Of a stretch of 12,556 nucleotides of DNA, positions 5,484 through 12,139 are shown piece after piece. Every line of letters begins with the position of its first letter. Position 1 is the first letter of the stretch. This stretch comes from Oscillospiraceae bacterium. Its GTDB lineage: Bacteria; Bacillota_A; Clostridia; Monoglobales; WRBX01. The DNA lies in assembly GCA_009784335.1 (NCBI GenBank), contig WRBX01000008.1, positions 1-12,556 of the forward strand, written 5' to 3'. A program made the position numbers and the translations under genes. The notes beneath the pieces were generated by a model. The model had not been told where the DNA came from. It saw nothing but the letters and a program-made list of their open reading frames with translations, and did no database searches.

Positions 5484-6344
5484 ATGAATCCGAATATTTA
5501 CACAGATTTAGCCATTGAAACGCGGGAATTATATAAGGAAGTGCATCACAGTGATTCCGATGGGATTGCAGTGGAGAATATTGAGCATGGAGAATATGCG
5601 GTGCACAGGGTGAAAATTCTTAATGAAATCGGTGCCGAAAATTTGGGCAAGCCGATTGGAACTTATGTGACGATTGAGTTGCCGGGCGATAAATCGGATA
5701 GCTCGAAGATTATTAGCGATGTTTCGGAGATAGTTAAGGGCGAGGTTCGAAATTTAATTGGCGAAGATACGAGCGAGCCGATAATGGTGGTGGGGCTGGG
5801 CAACAGCGGCGTGACGGCCGACAGCCTCGGGCCGCAGACGGCTGAGGGGATACAGGTGACGCGGCATTTATTTGAGGTTATTCCTGAGGATTTGCAGGCC
5901 GGTTTACGCGAGGTTTCTAGCTTAACGCCGGGGGTGCTGGGCACAACCGGAATCGAAACGGCTGAGATAATCAAGGCAGCGGTGGAGCATGTTAAGCCCA
6001 AAGCGGTGATTGCGGTGGATAGCTTGGCGGGGCGCAAAATGGAGAGGATTGCAAACACCATTCAAATTTCCAATACCGGAATCGCTCCGGGCGCGGGCAT
6101 TGGTAATCATAGGAATGTGCTTAATCGGGAGAGCCTCGGCGTGCCGGTGATTGCGATTGGAGTGCCGACAGTTGTGAGCGCCAAAACGCTGATTACCGAT
6201 TTAACAGGCGTCGATGGCATTGAATCTTACTATGATAATGTGATTGTAACGCCAAAAGAAATCGACGAAGTGATTCAAATGAATGCCGAGATTATTTCGA
6301 ATGGGATTAATTATGCGCTGCATGATGATGAGATTTTTGTGTGA
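5484..6344 (+). CDS. gpr: Germination protease (GPR, spore protease)
   Basis: GPR is an aspartic endopeptidase of family A25 that degrades small acid-soluble spore proteins when an endospore germinates. It is made as a zymogen in the forespore. The start at 5484 gives 286 residues. The conserved autoprocessing and N-terminal segment is YTDLAIE (6-12). By analogy with Bacillus megaterium, cleavage would fall between Asp8 and Leu9, leaving a very short propeptide. The two aspartates needed for activity correspond to Asp113 (VTADSLGP) and Asp179 (VIAVDSLAGR). TRHLFEVIPEDL, TGIETAEII, NTIQISNTGIAPGAGIGN and the closing VTPKEIDEVIQ are strongly family-like. Compared with the roughly 370-residue Bacillus enzyme, it lacks the long segment before VTPKE. 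The gene is divergent from pgsA with about 60 bp between them. A sigma-G promoter is expected but not convincingly visible. The gene marks the host as a spore former. Confidence 0.96.
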   Translation: MNPNIYTDLAIETRELYKEVHHSDSDGIAVENIEHGEYAVHRVKILNEIGAENLGKPIGTYVTIELPGDKSDSSKIISDVSEIVKGEVRNLIGEDTSEPIMVVGLGNSGVTADSLGPQTAEGIQVTRHLFEVIPEDLQAGLREVSSLTPGVLGTTGIETAEIIKAAVEHVKPKAVIAVDSLAGRKMERIANTIQISNTGIAPGAGIGNHRNVLNRESLGVPVIAIGVPTVVSAKTLITDLTGVDGIESYYDNVIVTPKEIDEVIQMNAEIISNGINYALHDDEIFV

Positions 6345-6348
6345 AAGC

Positions 6349-6377
6349 TTGACTTTTGCATAGGAAATTGTTATAGT
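6349..6377 (+). promoter_or_regulatory. Sigma-A type promoter of the small gene at 6412
   Basis: TTGACT (6349-6354), a 17-nt spacer and TATAGT (6372-6377) lie just after the gpr stop. Transcription would start near 6384, leaving a leader of about 28 nt that carries a G-rich ribosome site (TGGGGGT, 6396-6402). Confidence 0.75.
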
Positions 6378-6411
6378 TCTTTTACTTGAAAGAAATGGGG
6401 GTAAATTAATT

Positions 6412-6600
6412 ATGTCAGTACAAGTTGGTGGCAATGTTGATGCCAATGGAAAAATCACCGGAGTTGGCGTGGGCGGCAGCGCAGAGAAGGAGAAATCTCC
6501 TATGCAAGAGCTTAGAGAAATGCGCAAAAAAAGCGAAAAAATTTCAACCGCTGAAGGCGAACTGGGGTTTGATTACATTTTTCCAAATCCGCCACAATAA
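6412..6600 (+). CDS. Small hypothetical protein, 62 residues, monocistronic
   Basis: I do not recognise this protein. It has a glycine/valine-rich N-terminal part (residues 2-22, with VQVGGNVDANGKITGVGVGG), a strongly charged helix-like middle (24-44, with QELREMRKKSEK) and an aromatic/proline tail ending FDYIFPNPPQ. There is no signal peptide, membrane segment or cysteine. It is supported as a real gene by a near-consensus promoter (6349-6377), a G-rich ribosome site ten bases before the ATG, and an intrinsic terminator 14 nt after the stop. It is thus an independent transcription unit between gpr and truA. The charged centre suggests a binding or structural role, but no function can be assigned. 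Confidence 0.75.
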   Translation: MSVQVGGNVDANGKITGVGVGGSAEKEKSPMQELREMRKKSEKISTAEGELGFDYIFPNPPQ

Positions 6601-6613
6601 AAATGCTTAAAAG

Positions 6614-6645
6614 TAGCTCCGATTTTTCGGAGTTATTTTTGTTTT
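6614..6645 (+). terminator. Rho-independent terminator of the small gene
   Basis: The stem TAGCTCCGA (6614-6622) pairs with TCGGAGTTA (6627-6635), including one G-U pair, around a TTTT loop. TTTTTGTTTTT follows (6636-6646). The T tract runs directly into the truA -35 box. Confidence 0.9.
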
Positions 6646-6673
6646 TGACAAATTTGATAATTTGTTGTATATT
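6645..6673 (+). promoter_or_regulatory. truA promoter placed for a leaderless transcript
   Basis: A perfect TTGACA (6645-6650), a 17-nt spacer and TATATT (6668-6673) form a near-consensus promoter. Only six bases separate the -10 box from the truA ATG at 6680, so transcription should start at or within a base or two of the A of the ATG. Confidence 0.8.
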
Positions 6674-6679
6674 ATTTTT

Positions 6680-7408
6680 ATGAATATCAAAATAATTCTT
6701 TCGTATGACGGCACGAATTATCATGGATGGCAGGAGCAGCAAAATGCGCGGTCGGTGGCCGGGGTGCTACTGGCGGCTATTCGTGCAGTGATGGGTGATG
6801 TGGAGAGTGTGCAAGGCGTTAGCCGAACGGATGCCGGCGTGCATGCGATTTTATATACCGCTAATTTTCATACTGAAAAGCTCATTCCGATTGGAAACAT
6901 CGTAAAAGCACTTAATTCAAATTTGCCAGATGATATTCGTGTTTTGAATGCAGAAATTGTGGATGATAATTTTCATTCTCAATTCGATTGCGTGAACAAA
7001 ACTTATATTTATCGCATTAATAATTGCGAGATTCATTCGCCTTTTGAGCGCACGCTTTCATGGCATTATCTGTATGAATTAGATATTAAAAAAATGCAAG
7101 ATGCAGTGGCAGATTTTATCGGCACGAAAGACTTTACAAGCTTTTGCGCAGCCGGCGACGAGCGCGAAAATCGAATTCGCACTATCAATAGCTTGACAAT
7201 TTCGCGCGAAAATGATATTGTGAAAATCGAAGTTAATGCTGACGGATTTTTGTATAATATGGTGCGAATTATCGTGGGCACACTTGTGGAGATAGGCAAT
7301 GGCAAGGCGCATAGCGTTGAAGAAATCATCGGCAGCAAGGATAGAACTAAGGCGGGGATTACCGCACCGCCGCATGGCCTATATTTGAAAGAGGCGTTTT
7401 ACAAATGA
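6680..7408 (+). CDS. truA: tRNA pseudouridine(38-40) synthase
   Basis: TruA converts uridines 38, 39 and 40 in the anticodon arm of many tRNAs to pseudouridine. The ATG at 6680 gives 242 residues and the normal N-terminus MNIKIILSYDGTNYHGWQ. The catalytic Asp51 lies in SRTDAGVHA; the family usually has GRTDAGVHA, so Gly is replaced by Ser here. Further family segments are FHSQFDCVNKTYIYRI, GTKDFTSFCAAGD, and GFLYNMVRIIVGTLVEIGNGK near the C-terminus. An in-frame TTG at 6662 is possible in principle but lies inside the promoter spacer, so it is rejected. No ribosome site precedes the ATG, consistent with a leaderless message. The stop overlaps the start of the next gene (ATGA). Confidence 0.95.
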   Translation: MNIKIILSYDGTNYHGWQEQQNARSVAGVLLAAIRAVMGDVESVQGVSRTDAGVHAILYTANFHTEKLIPIGNIVKALNSNLPDDIRVLNAEIVDDNFHSQFDCVNKTYIYRINNCEIHSPFERTLSWHYLYELDIKKMQDAVADFIGTKDFTSFCAAGDERENRIRTINSLTISRENDIVKIEVNADGFLYNMVRIIVGTLVEIGNGKAHSVEEIIGSKDRTKAGITAPPHGLYLKEAFYK

Positions 7409-7725
7409 AGATAAAATTAGATGGGCATGAAATTGCAATTTTATATGTGATGAAAATGGTGGGCGCTGCAAATAGTGCTGATTTAACCCAGATTTTTGAG
7501 GATGCTCAGATTATTGAATATTTTTTCGGGATTGATATTTTGCATGATTTTGAAAAGCAAGGATTTGTGGAGCAGCAAGAGAATGGATTGAAAATAACGC
7601 AAAAAGGCTTAGAGATTTGCGAGTTTTATGGAAAAAAGCTGCCAAGCGAGATAAAAGAAAAAATAGAAAAAAGTTGCGGCAAGATAATGGGGGAGAAAAA
7701 TGGAAAAGAAAAGTTTATCAATTAA
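7405..7725 (+). CDS. Short DUF4364-like winged-helix protein
   Basis: This 106-residue protein overlaps truA by ATGA, so it is translationally coupled. It looks like the N-terminal winged-helix half of the clostridial DUF4364 family: HEIAILYVMKMVGAANSADLTQIF, then an aromatic turn (IIEYFFGIDILHDFEKQGFVEQ), the wing (ENGLKITQKGLEI) and the LPSEIKEKIEK helix that closes the domain. Full DUF4364 proteins are about 170-180 residues; the C-terminal part is missing here. A DNA-binding or protein-binding regulatory role is likely for this fold, but the target is unknown. The family assignment rests on pattern recall. Confidence 0.75.
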   Translation: MKIKLDGHEIAILYVMKMVGAANSADLTQIFEDAQIIEYFFGIDILHDFEKQGFVEQQENGLKITQKGLEICEFYGKKLPSEIKEKIEKSCGKIMGEKNGKEKFIN

Positions 7726-8203
7726 AATTATGCCGGCGCTGGGATTTGTCGCCGGGGCGGTTGCGTTCGGCAAAATGGGTGCCGCCGGTGCAATGGGATT
7801 CTCCGGAATGGGCGGAATGGCCTTATTTGGCGGGCTTGGCGGGTTTGCATCAATGTATTTCGCAATGGCGGTTGACGGCGTATTTGGTTTTCTATATAAA
7901 AGAATGCCTAAGCCGGATTTCCACCAAGCCAAGGCGATATATAATCGCACAAGGGATGATAGGCCGCTGCGCAGGGCAACTTGGTATAGCCTAAATCTGC
8001 ACATTGCACGGCTGTTTTTGCCCATTGCTACATTTTTTTTGGCAGGCAAGCCGATAGCGCAAAAGATTGATGAAACGATAAAAAACTATGATTCAAAACA
8101 AAAGATAGAAAAAAGCGAAGAAAAGAATTCGCTTAGAGAGAGCTTGAATAAAACAACAAAGGATACTTTGATTATTGATGATGTTTATACAATTCCTCGG
8201 TAG
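7700..8203 (+). CDS. Hypothetical glycine-rich membrane protein
   Basis: I do not recognise this 167-residue protein. Residues 10-66 form one or two long hydrophobic stretches, very rich in Gly, Ala and Met with many GxxxG-type pairs (GAAGAMGFSGMGGMALFGGLGG). A basic, polar loop with RTRDDRPLRR (83-92) follows, then a shorter hydrophobic segment (about 102-116), then a charged lysine/glutamate tail. This suggests an inner-membrane protein with tightly packed helices. The start is supported by a GGGGGAG ribosome site six bases upstream. It overlaps the preceding gene by 26 nt in another frame, so the two are probably made together. Its 3' end overlaps the convergent acyltransferase gene by 32 nt. 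Confidence 0.75.
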   Translation: MEKKSLSIKIMPALGFVAGAVAFGKMGAAGAMGFSGMGGMALFGGLGGFASMYFAMAVDGVFGFLYKRMPKPDFHQAKAIYNRTRDDRPLRRATWYSLNLHIARLFLPIATFFLAGKPIAQKIDETIKNYDSKQKIEKSEEKNSLRESLNKTTKDTLIIDDVYTIPR

Positions 8204-9404
8204 CAAGTGAAATTTTAGTTACTGAGAAGTTGTTGCTTTGCGGGAAAAGATAGAATGTATCATCGTTTGTGTTCAAATCTATGCAGTCGCCGCGGTTTTT
8301 GTAGTTATATTCAATATGGCAAGAATATAAAGTCGGCACAGCCCATTTAATTTCAAATGGGCTATTTTCATATTCTCTGGTTAGAGTGAAGCCGCTCATG
8401 TTATGCGTTAGGCGCCCCGGTTTATGAAATTTAACAAAGCCTTTTGCGTTCGGCAGAGATTCAATTCGCACTTCGGATTCAAAAGAATATGTGCCGTTTT
8501 CAATTTCAGCCCGAACATTTTTGCGCTGCCATTCATACCAATTAGGAATATGTGAAAACTCCGTTTTGCCGGTTGTAGCTTGAAGCTCGCCAAGCTCGCT
8601 CATTTCCCAAGTTTTGTTGCAAGATTCGCATTGCAGCCTATTTTCATGTGATGCCATTTTATATTCCACATGGCATGCAGGGCATTGATACAACACTTTA
8701 TGCAACCCCTCAGCGCGATTTTTTGATTTTATGCGAATATTATTTTCCTTCTGCCAAGCAAAATCATCGTATTCAAACGCTTCTTTTAGCTTATCGTTAA
8801 TTTCATCAACAGATAATTCTTGCGTTTTTTCTGCTGTGAAAAGAAGATTCATCTCTGCCTGCGTCGGCCTAACTTTGCGATTGCCGACATTCCAAAACGG
8901 AGAGTTTACATGATGACCATGCATGATAAGTGTGACAACAGGGATGTTCATTTTACGCACCATTTTGCCAAGTGAATCGGGGAGGACTGCGGATGTGCCG
9001 CAGAGCGAATAGCGCGCCTCGGGAAAGAGTGCCACGATATCGCCATTATTGCGCGCATGAAGCATATTTTTTACCAAATGAGTGCTTCTGGTAAATTTGC
9101 GGATGCAAATACCGCCAACCGCGCGAAGCAGACCTTCTATTCCGATATATCCATCAATCGCCACTACATAATTTGCGCGGTGAGGGAAAATCGCTTTGGT
9201 GGTAATCATAAAATCCATAAACGAATTATGGTTGCACAGCAAAAAATATGGCGGCTTTATACCTTTTGGCATGCCGCTTTTGTTTATGCGAGTGCGATGA
9301 ATCCAACATTTTGGAAAGCTCACTATCCAAGTGATGAAAGATAAAATTCGCCACTGCCTATTTGGCCTACGCACCATATTAAATCTTATAAAATTGCCAA
9401 TCAT
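8172..9404 (-). CDS. PlsC-like lysophospholipid acyltransferase with zinc ribbon and C-terminal domain
   Basis: Residues about 50-200 form a 1-acyl-sn-glycerol-3-phosphate acyltransferase-like domain, which would move an acyl chain onto a lysophospholipid or related acceptor at the membrane. The catalytic HX4D motif is His59-Asp64 (NHNSFMD), and the phosphate-binding motif is FPEAR (127-131), a variant of the usual FPEG. The region 91-105 (GLLRAVGGICIRKF) fits acyltransferase motif II. A zinc ribbon follows: Cys241-x2-Cys244 and Cys259-x2-Cys262. A beta-rich C-terminal domain of about 140 residues (275-410) comes last, whose function I cannot name. The SD AAGGAGA lies close before the ATG and overlaps the stop of the preceding gene. 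It is the last gene of the - strand run from cdsA. A role in phospholipid remodelling fits the neighbouring cdsA, but the acceptor is unknown. Confidence 0.85.
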   Translation of the reverse strand: MIGNFIRFNMVRRPNRQWRILSFITWIVSFPKCWIHRTRINKSGMPKGIKPPYFLLCNHNSFMDFMITTKAIFPHRANYVVAIDGYIGIEGLLRAVGGICIRKFTRSTHLVKNMLHARNNGDIVALFPEARYSLCGTSAVLPDSLGKMVRKMNIPVVTLIMHGHHVNSPFWNVGNRKVRPTQAEMNLLFTAEKTQELSVDEINDKLKEAFEYDDFAWQKENNIRIKSKNRAEGLHKVLYQCPACHVEYKMASHENRLQCESCNKTWEMSELGELQATTGKTEFSHIPNWYEWQRKNVRAEIENGTYSFESEVRIESLPNAKGFVKFHKPGRLTHNMSGFTLTREYENSPFEIKWAVPTLYSCHIEYNYKNRGDCIDLNTNDDTFYLFPQSNNFSVTKISLATEELYKHHQ

Positions 9405-9413
9405 GAAATCTCC

Positions 9414-11306
9414 TTAAGGTTCTACTATCAGCTCTACGCCTTTTTTTGTATTTGCCTTTACTTCGATTCCGCCAAATGCAACGACAAAATCGCGAAGGGC
9501 GACATAACATTTATCTTCCCAATAGAATGCGGAAATTTTCTTAACTTCGCCGTCGATTATTATTTTCACTTCGTTATCGTATGGCAAATATGTCTTCCCT
9601 GTATATGGAATCTCATCTATATAGTCGGCGCCAACCGGGAAGTTTCGCTTCACCCTAAAAGTGAAAGGTGCGGTTAGCTCCACATCAAATTGTGCGTTAG
9701 TATTCTTCAAAAGTGTAGCAAGTGAGCGAAGGTTTATATAATGCACGCGGCCATCAAGATCGCTTGTTTTAATCATAAAATTAATAGGTGTGGTTTGCGT
9801 CCCCACAATGGCATGATTTCTAAATTGCGAGAGCATCACTCGTTCTTGCCCTTCAAAAGCGAAGGACATTTTATTGGTAAACCTTGCAAAAACTATGTCA
9901 AAATACGAACTTTTTTCGCTGCTTTTTCCGAAATCATAGAACTGCGTTAGGGTGAAAGGGAAATATTCGGGATATGCAACACGGACATGGCCGTTATAGC
10001 TGCTATTCAAAATCTCCCAAACTTCATCCCATTCTTCGCCATATTGGCGCGCGACTTTGGTGTCGGCCACTACCATCTCGACATTCGAGCCGTTGAAGTT
10101 TATGAACAGTGCGCCAAAGAATGAAATAATTAAAACCGAAACGATAGCTATGTTTGAAATTTTAGGAAACGATATTTTACTGATAAATTTTCTTTGCGAC
10201 AGCCAGCCTGAGAAGTAAATGAAGTTAATAAAGAATAGCAAAACATACGAAAAATACACTATATTTTGCAAGCGTTCAGGGCCCTCATAACTCGTTGCAT
10301 AAAATGCAGGCATGGATGATGCGCCTAAAACGCAGAGTGAAAATAGGAATAAAAACCATGGATGCTTGAATTTGAATTCGGCTTGTTTTGCTTTGTTCCA
10401 AAATGCTGCGACAAAAACCGCAACAGCGCTGACTAGAGAAATATATGTATAGTTTTTAAAATAAGACCATATTTGGCTTATAGAGGCGGTCAATGCCTCG
10501 CCGGCGGGCATGGGGTTTTCGTATACCTGGCGCACGGTATGCCCGGGAGCTTTAACATCTAAATATAAACCTATCAAGGCTGCGGCAGAGCATAAAAATG
10601 CCAGGCCGACCACCTTATGCGACCGTTTTATGATAAGAGATATCAGGAAAACGCCGAAAGTGAGGCAGGCATTCAACAGCATTGTTACAAGATTTGAGCC
10701 TGAGAGGATGAATGCGAAAATGATAAAAAGCAGAAATGCGAACCAAAACCATTTGATGTCTTTTGTTAGAATTTTGAGGTTCAGCGTGATGAAAATCATA
10801 TGCATCGAATAGAAAAAAGTGTAGTGCATTGCGCCGTTATACCAATAAATGCCGTTGTTGATTGATGGCATAAACATCAAAAAGATTAGCATAATTAAAT
10901 TAGCTAGCGAGAGATATAGGGTAGATTTTTGTTTTAGGAAGATTTGAATGAGGTTTTTTGAGAGAAAAAGTGTTGATAAATAAAGCACGGCGGCCATGAT
11001 AAACGGCGTGAATGCATAATATTTATGCCCCCAAATCGCCGGCTGCAACGAAAACATCACGATGGAGGAATATGTGCCTTGCCATGTGTTGTAATACACC
11101 ACAAATTTATCCCAAATTGCAGCAATAATCTCAGAAAAACCGCCGCCGCTTTGGATTAAATTGCGAACTTCGAGGGAATACGCCACATCATCCCAGCTGG
11201 TGATGCGGTCGAAAAGGCCGACATAAAAAATAGGCACAAGCGCGAAAAGCAGCAGGGCTGATGACAAAATCAATAATATGTGCTCAAATTTTATTTTTTT
11301 TATCAT
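9414..11306 (-). CDS. Polytopic membrane protein, GT-C/DUF6056-like, with C-terminal stalk-type domains
   Basis: This 630-residue protein has about eleven transmembrane helices between residues 10 and 403 (for example 10-31, 100-118, 130-147, 160-180, 185-227, 232-250, 288-303, 316-332, 348-366, 385-403). The first outer loop carries SWDDVAY (37-43), an acidic pair placed as in GT-C glycosyltransferases that use lipid-phosphate sugars. YNTWQGTYSS, IYWYNGAMHY and PAFYATSYEGPERLQN resemble the DUF6056 family. After residue 405 the protein is extracytoplasmic. Two segments, about 508-552 (with YINLRSLATLLKNTNAQFDV) and 577-630 (with KIIIDGEVKKISAFYW and CYVALRDFVVAFGG), resemble copper amine oxidase N-terminal-like stalk repeats of clostridial surface proteins. 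The start overlaps the rsgA stop (ATGA). A role in surface glycan or glycolipid assembly is plausible but unproven. Confidence 0.75.
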   Translation of the reverse strand: MIKKIKFEHILLILSSALLLFALVPIFYVGLFDRITSWDDVAYSLEVRNLIQSGGGFSEIIAAIWDKFVVYYNTWQGTYSSIVMFSLQPAIWGHKYYAFTPFIMAAVLYLSTLFLSKNLIQIFLKQKSTLYLSLANLIMLIFLMFMPSINNGIYWYNGAMHYTFFYSMHMIFITLNLKILTKDIKWFWFAFLLFIIFAFILSGSNLVTMLLNACLTFGVFLISLIIKRSHKVVGLAFLCSAAALIGLYLDVKAPGHTVRQVYENPMPAGEALTASISQIWSYFKNYTYISLVSAVAVFVAAFWNKAKQAEFKFKHPWFLFLFSLCVLGASSMPAFYATSYEGPERLQNIVYFSYVLLFFINFIYFSGWLSQRKFISKISFPKISNIAIVSVLIISFFGALFINFNGSNVEMVVADTKVARQYGEEWDEVWEILNSSYNGHVRVAYPEYFPFTLTQFYDFGKSSEKSSYFDIVFARFTNKMSFAFEGQERVMLSQFRNHAIVGTQTTPINFMIKTSDLDGRVHYINLRSLATLLKNTNAQFDVELTAPFTFRVKRNFPVGADYIDEIPYTGKTYLPYDNEVKIIIDGEVKKISAFYWEDKCYVALRDFVVAFGGIEVKANTKKGVELIVEP

Positions 11307-12109
11307 TTTATCAATTCCATTAAACTCTCATATCTCGATTTGCTCATTTTGCCGTAAACTTCGCAGCCTTTAGCATTTTCTTTATGCGTGCAATCGGTGA
11401 AAAGGCATTTAGTGCCGCTGATTTCGGGGAAAAAATCTATAATGCTGCCCTCGATTTCGGTATCGAGCATGGAAAAACCGGGCGTATCCATAATAAACGA
11501 ATCGCGGCCAAGCTGCATAAGCTCAACATGGCGGGTGGTATGCTTGCCGCGCTGAATTTTGGAAGTTTCGCCAACCTCGGCCGCCAGGCCCAGCGCCTTG
11601 ATAATCGTGCTTTTGCCAACGCCGGAATTGCCGGCCAGCGCGCTGGTTTTGCCCTTTAGCACTTTTCTAATCTTGCTGATATTTTTGCGCATTTTTGCGG
11701 CAAGCTTAATCACGGGGAAGAGCTTCTTATATGTTTTTTCCAACTCTTTATAATTCTTCAAATCAATCTTATTTATCGCAATTATCGGAGTTATGCCCTT
11801 GGAAATCGCAAGCGCTGTGAGCTTATCAATCATGAAATAATCGGGCGCGGGATTAACGGGCGAAACGACGATAATGATTTGGTCGATATTAGAAACCGGC
11901 GGACGAATCAGCGAATTCTTGCGCCCTTCGATTTTTTCAATAAACTTTTTCTCGCTATCAAAAAAAACATAATCGCCGACAATCGGTGTTATTCCATCAT
12001 TACGAAAGGTGCCGGCCGCCTTGCATTCGTGGGTTTCGCTGCCATCGAACACATAATAAAAACCGCCGATTCCTTTGATTATTCTGCCATGGGTTAGTTT
12101 TTCGATGAT
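11303..12109 (-). CDS. rsgA: Ribosome small subunit-dependent GTPase RsgA, with non-standard start
   Basis: RsgA is a circularly permuted GTPase that checks late maturation of the 30S subunit at the decoding site. Numbered from the GTG at 12052, the motifs come in permuted order: NKID (94-97, G4), GNSGVGKST (141-149, G1), RGKHTTRH (168-175, G2) and DTPG (189-192, G3). The zinc site follows with Cys216, Cys221, His223 and Cys230. The conserved start of the OB domain, HGRIIKGIGGFYYVFDG, lies mostly upstream of that GTG. The upstream frame is open back to the cdsA stop but contains no ATG, GTG, TTG or CTG. The given 5' end is the first of two ATC codons (12109 and 12106) placed 5 and 8 nt after an AAGAGG site. 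The conservative alternative is GTG at 12052, which would cut off the first beta strand. The stop overlaps the next gene by ATGA. Confidence 0.9.
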   Translation of the reverse strand: MIEKLTHGRIIKGIGGFYYVFDGSETHECKAAGTFRNDGITPIVGDYVFFDSEKKFIEKIEGRKNSLIRPPVSNIDQIIIVVSPVNPAPDYFMIDKLTALAISKGITPIIAINKIDLKNYKELEKTYKKLFPVIKLAAKMRKNISKIRKVLKGKTSALAGNSGVGKSTIIKALGLAAEVGETSKIQRGKHTTRHVELMQLGRDSFIMDTPGFSMLDTEIEGSIIDFFPEISGTKCLFTDCTHKENAKGCEVYGKMSKSRYESLMELIK

Positions 12110-12114
12110 TAAAA

Positions 12115-12120
12115 CCTCTT
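12115..12120 (-). promoter_or_regulatory. Ribosome binding site of rsgA (points to an ATC start)
   Basis: AAGAGG on the - strand lies 5 nt before ATC at 12109 and 8 nt before ATC at 12106. It is the only good Shine-Dalgarno match between the cdsA stop and the conserved rsgA coding sequence. Confidence 0.55.
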
Positions 12121-12139
12121 TTTTTAGCGACTCTGCGTG

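Noticed and set aside
6662..6679. An in-frame TTG start for truA
   Set aside because: It falls within the spacer of the truA promoter, has no ribosome site, and adds residues not seen in TruA proteins. ATG 6680 gives the standard N-terminus.
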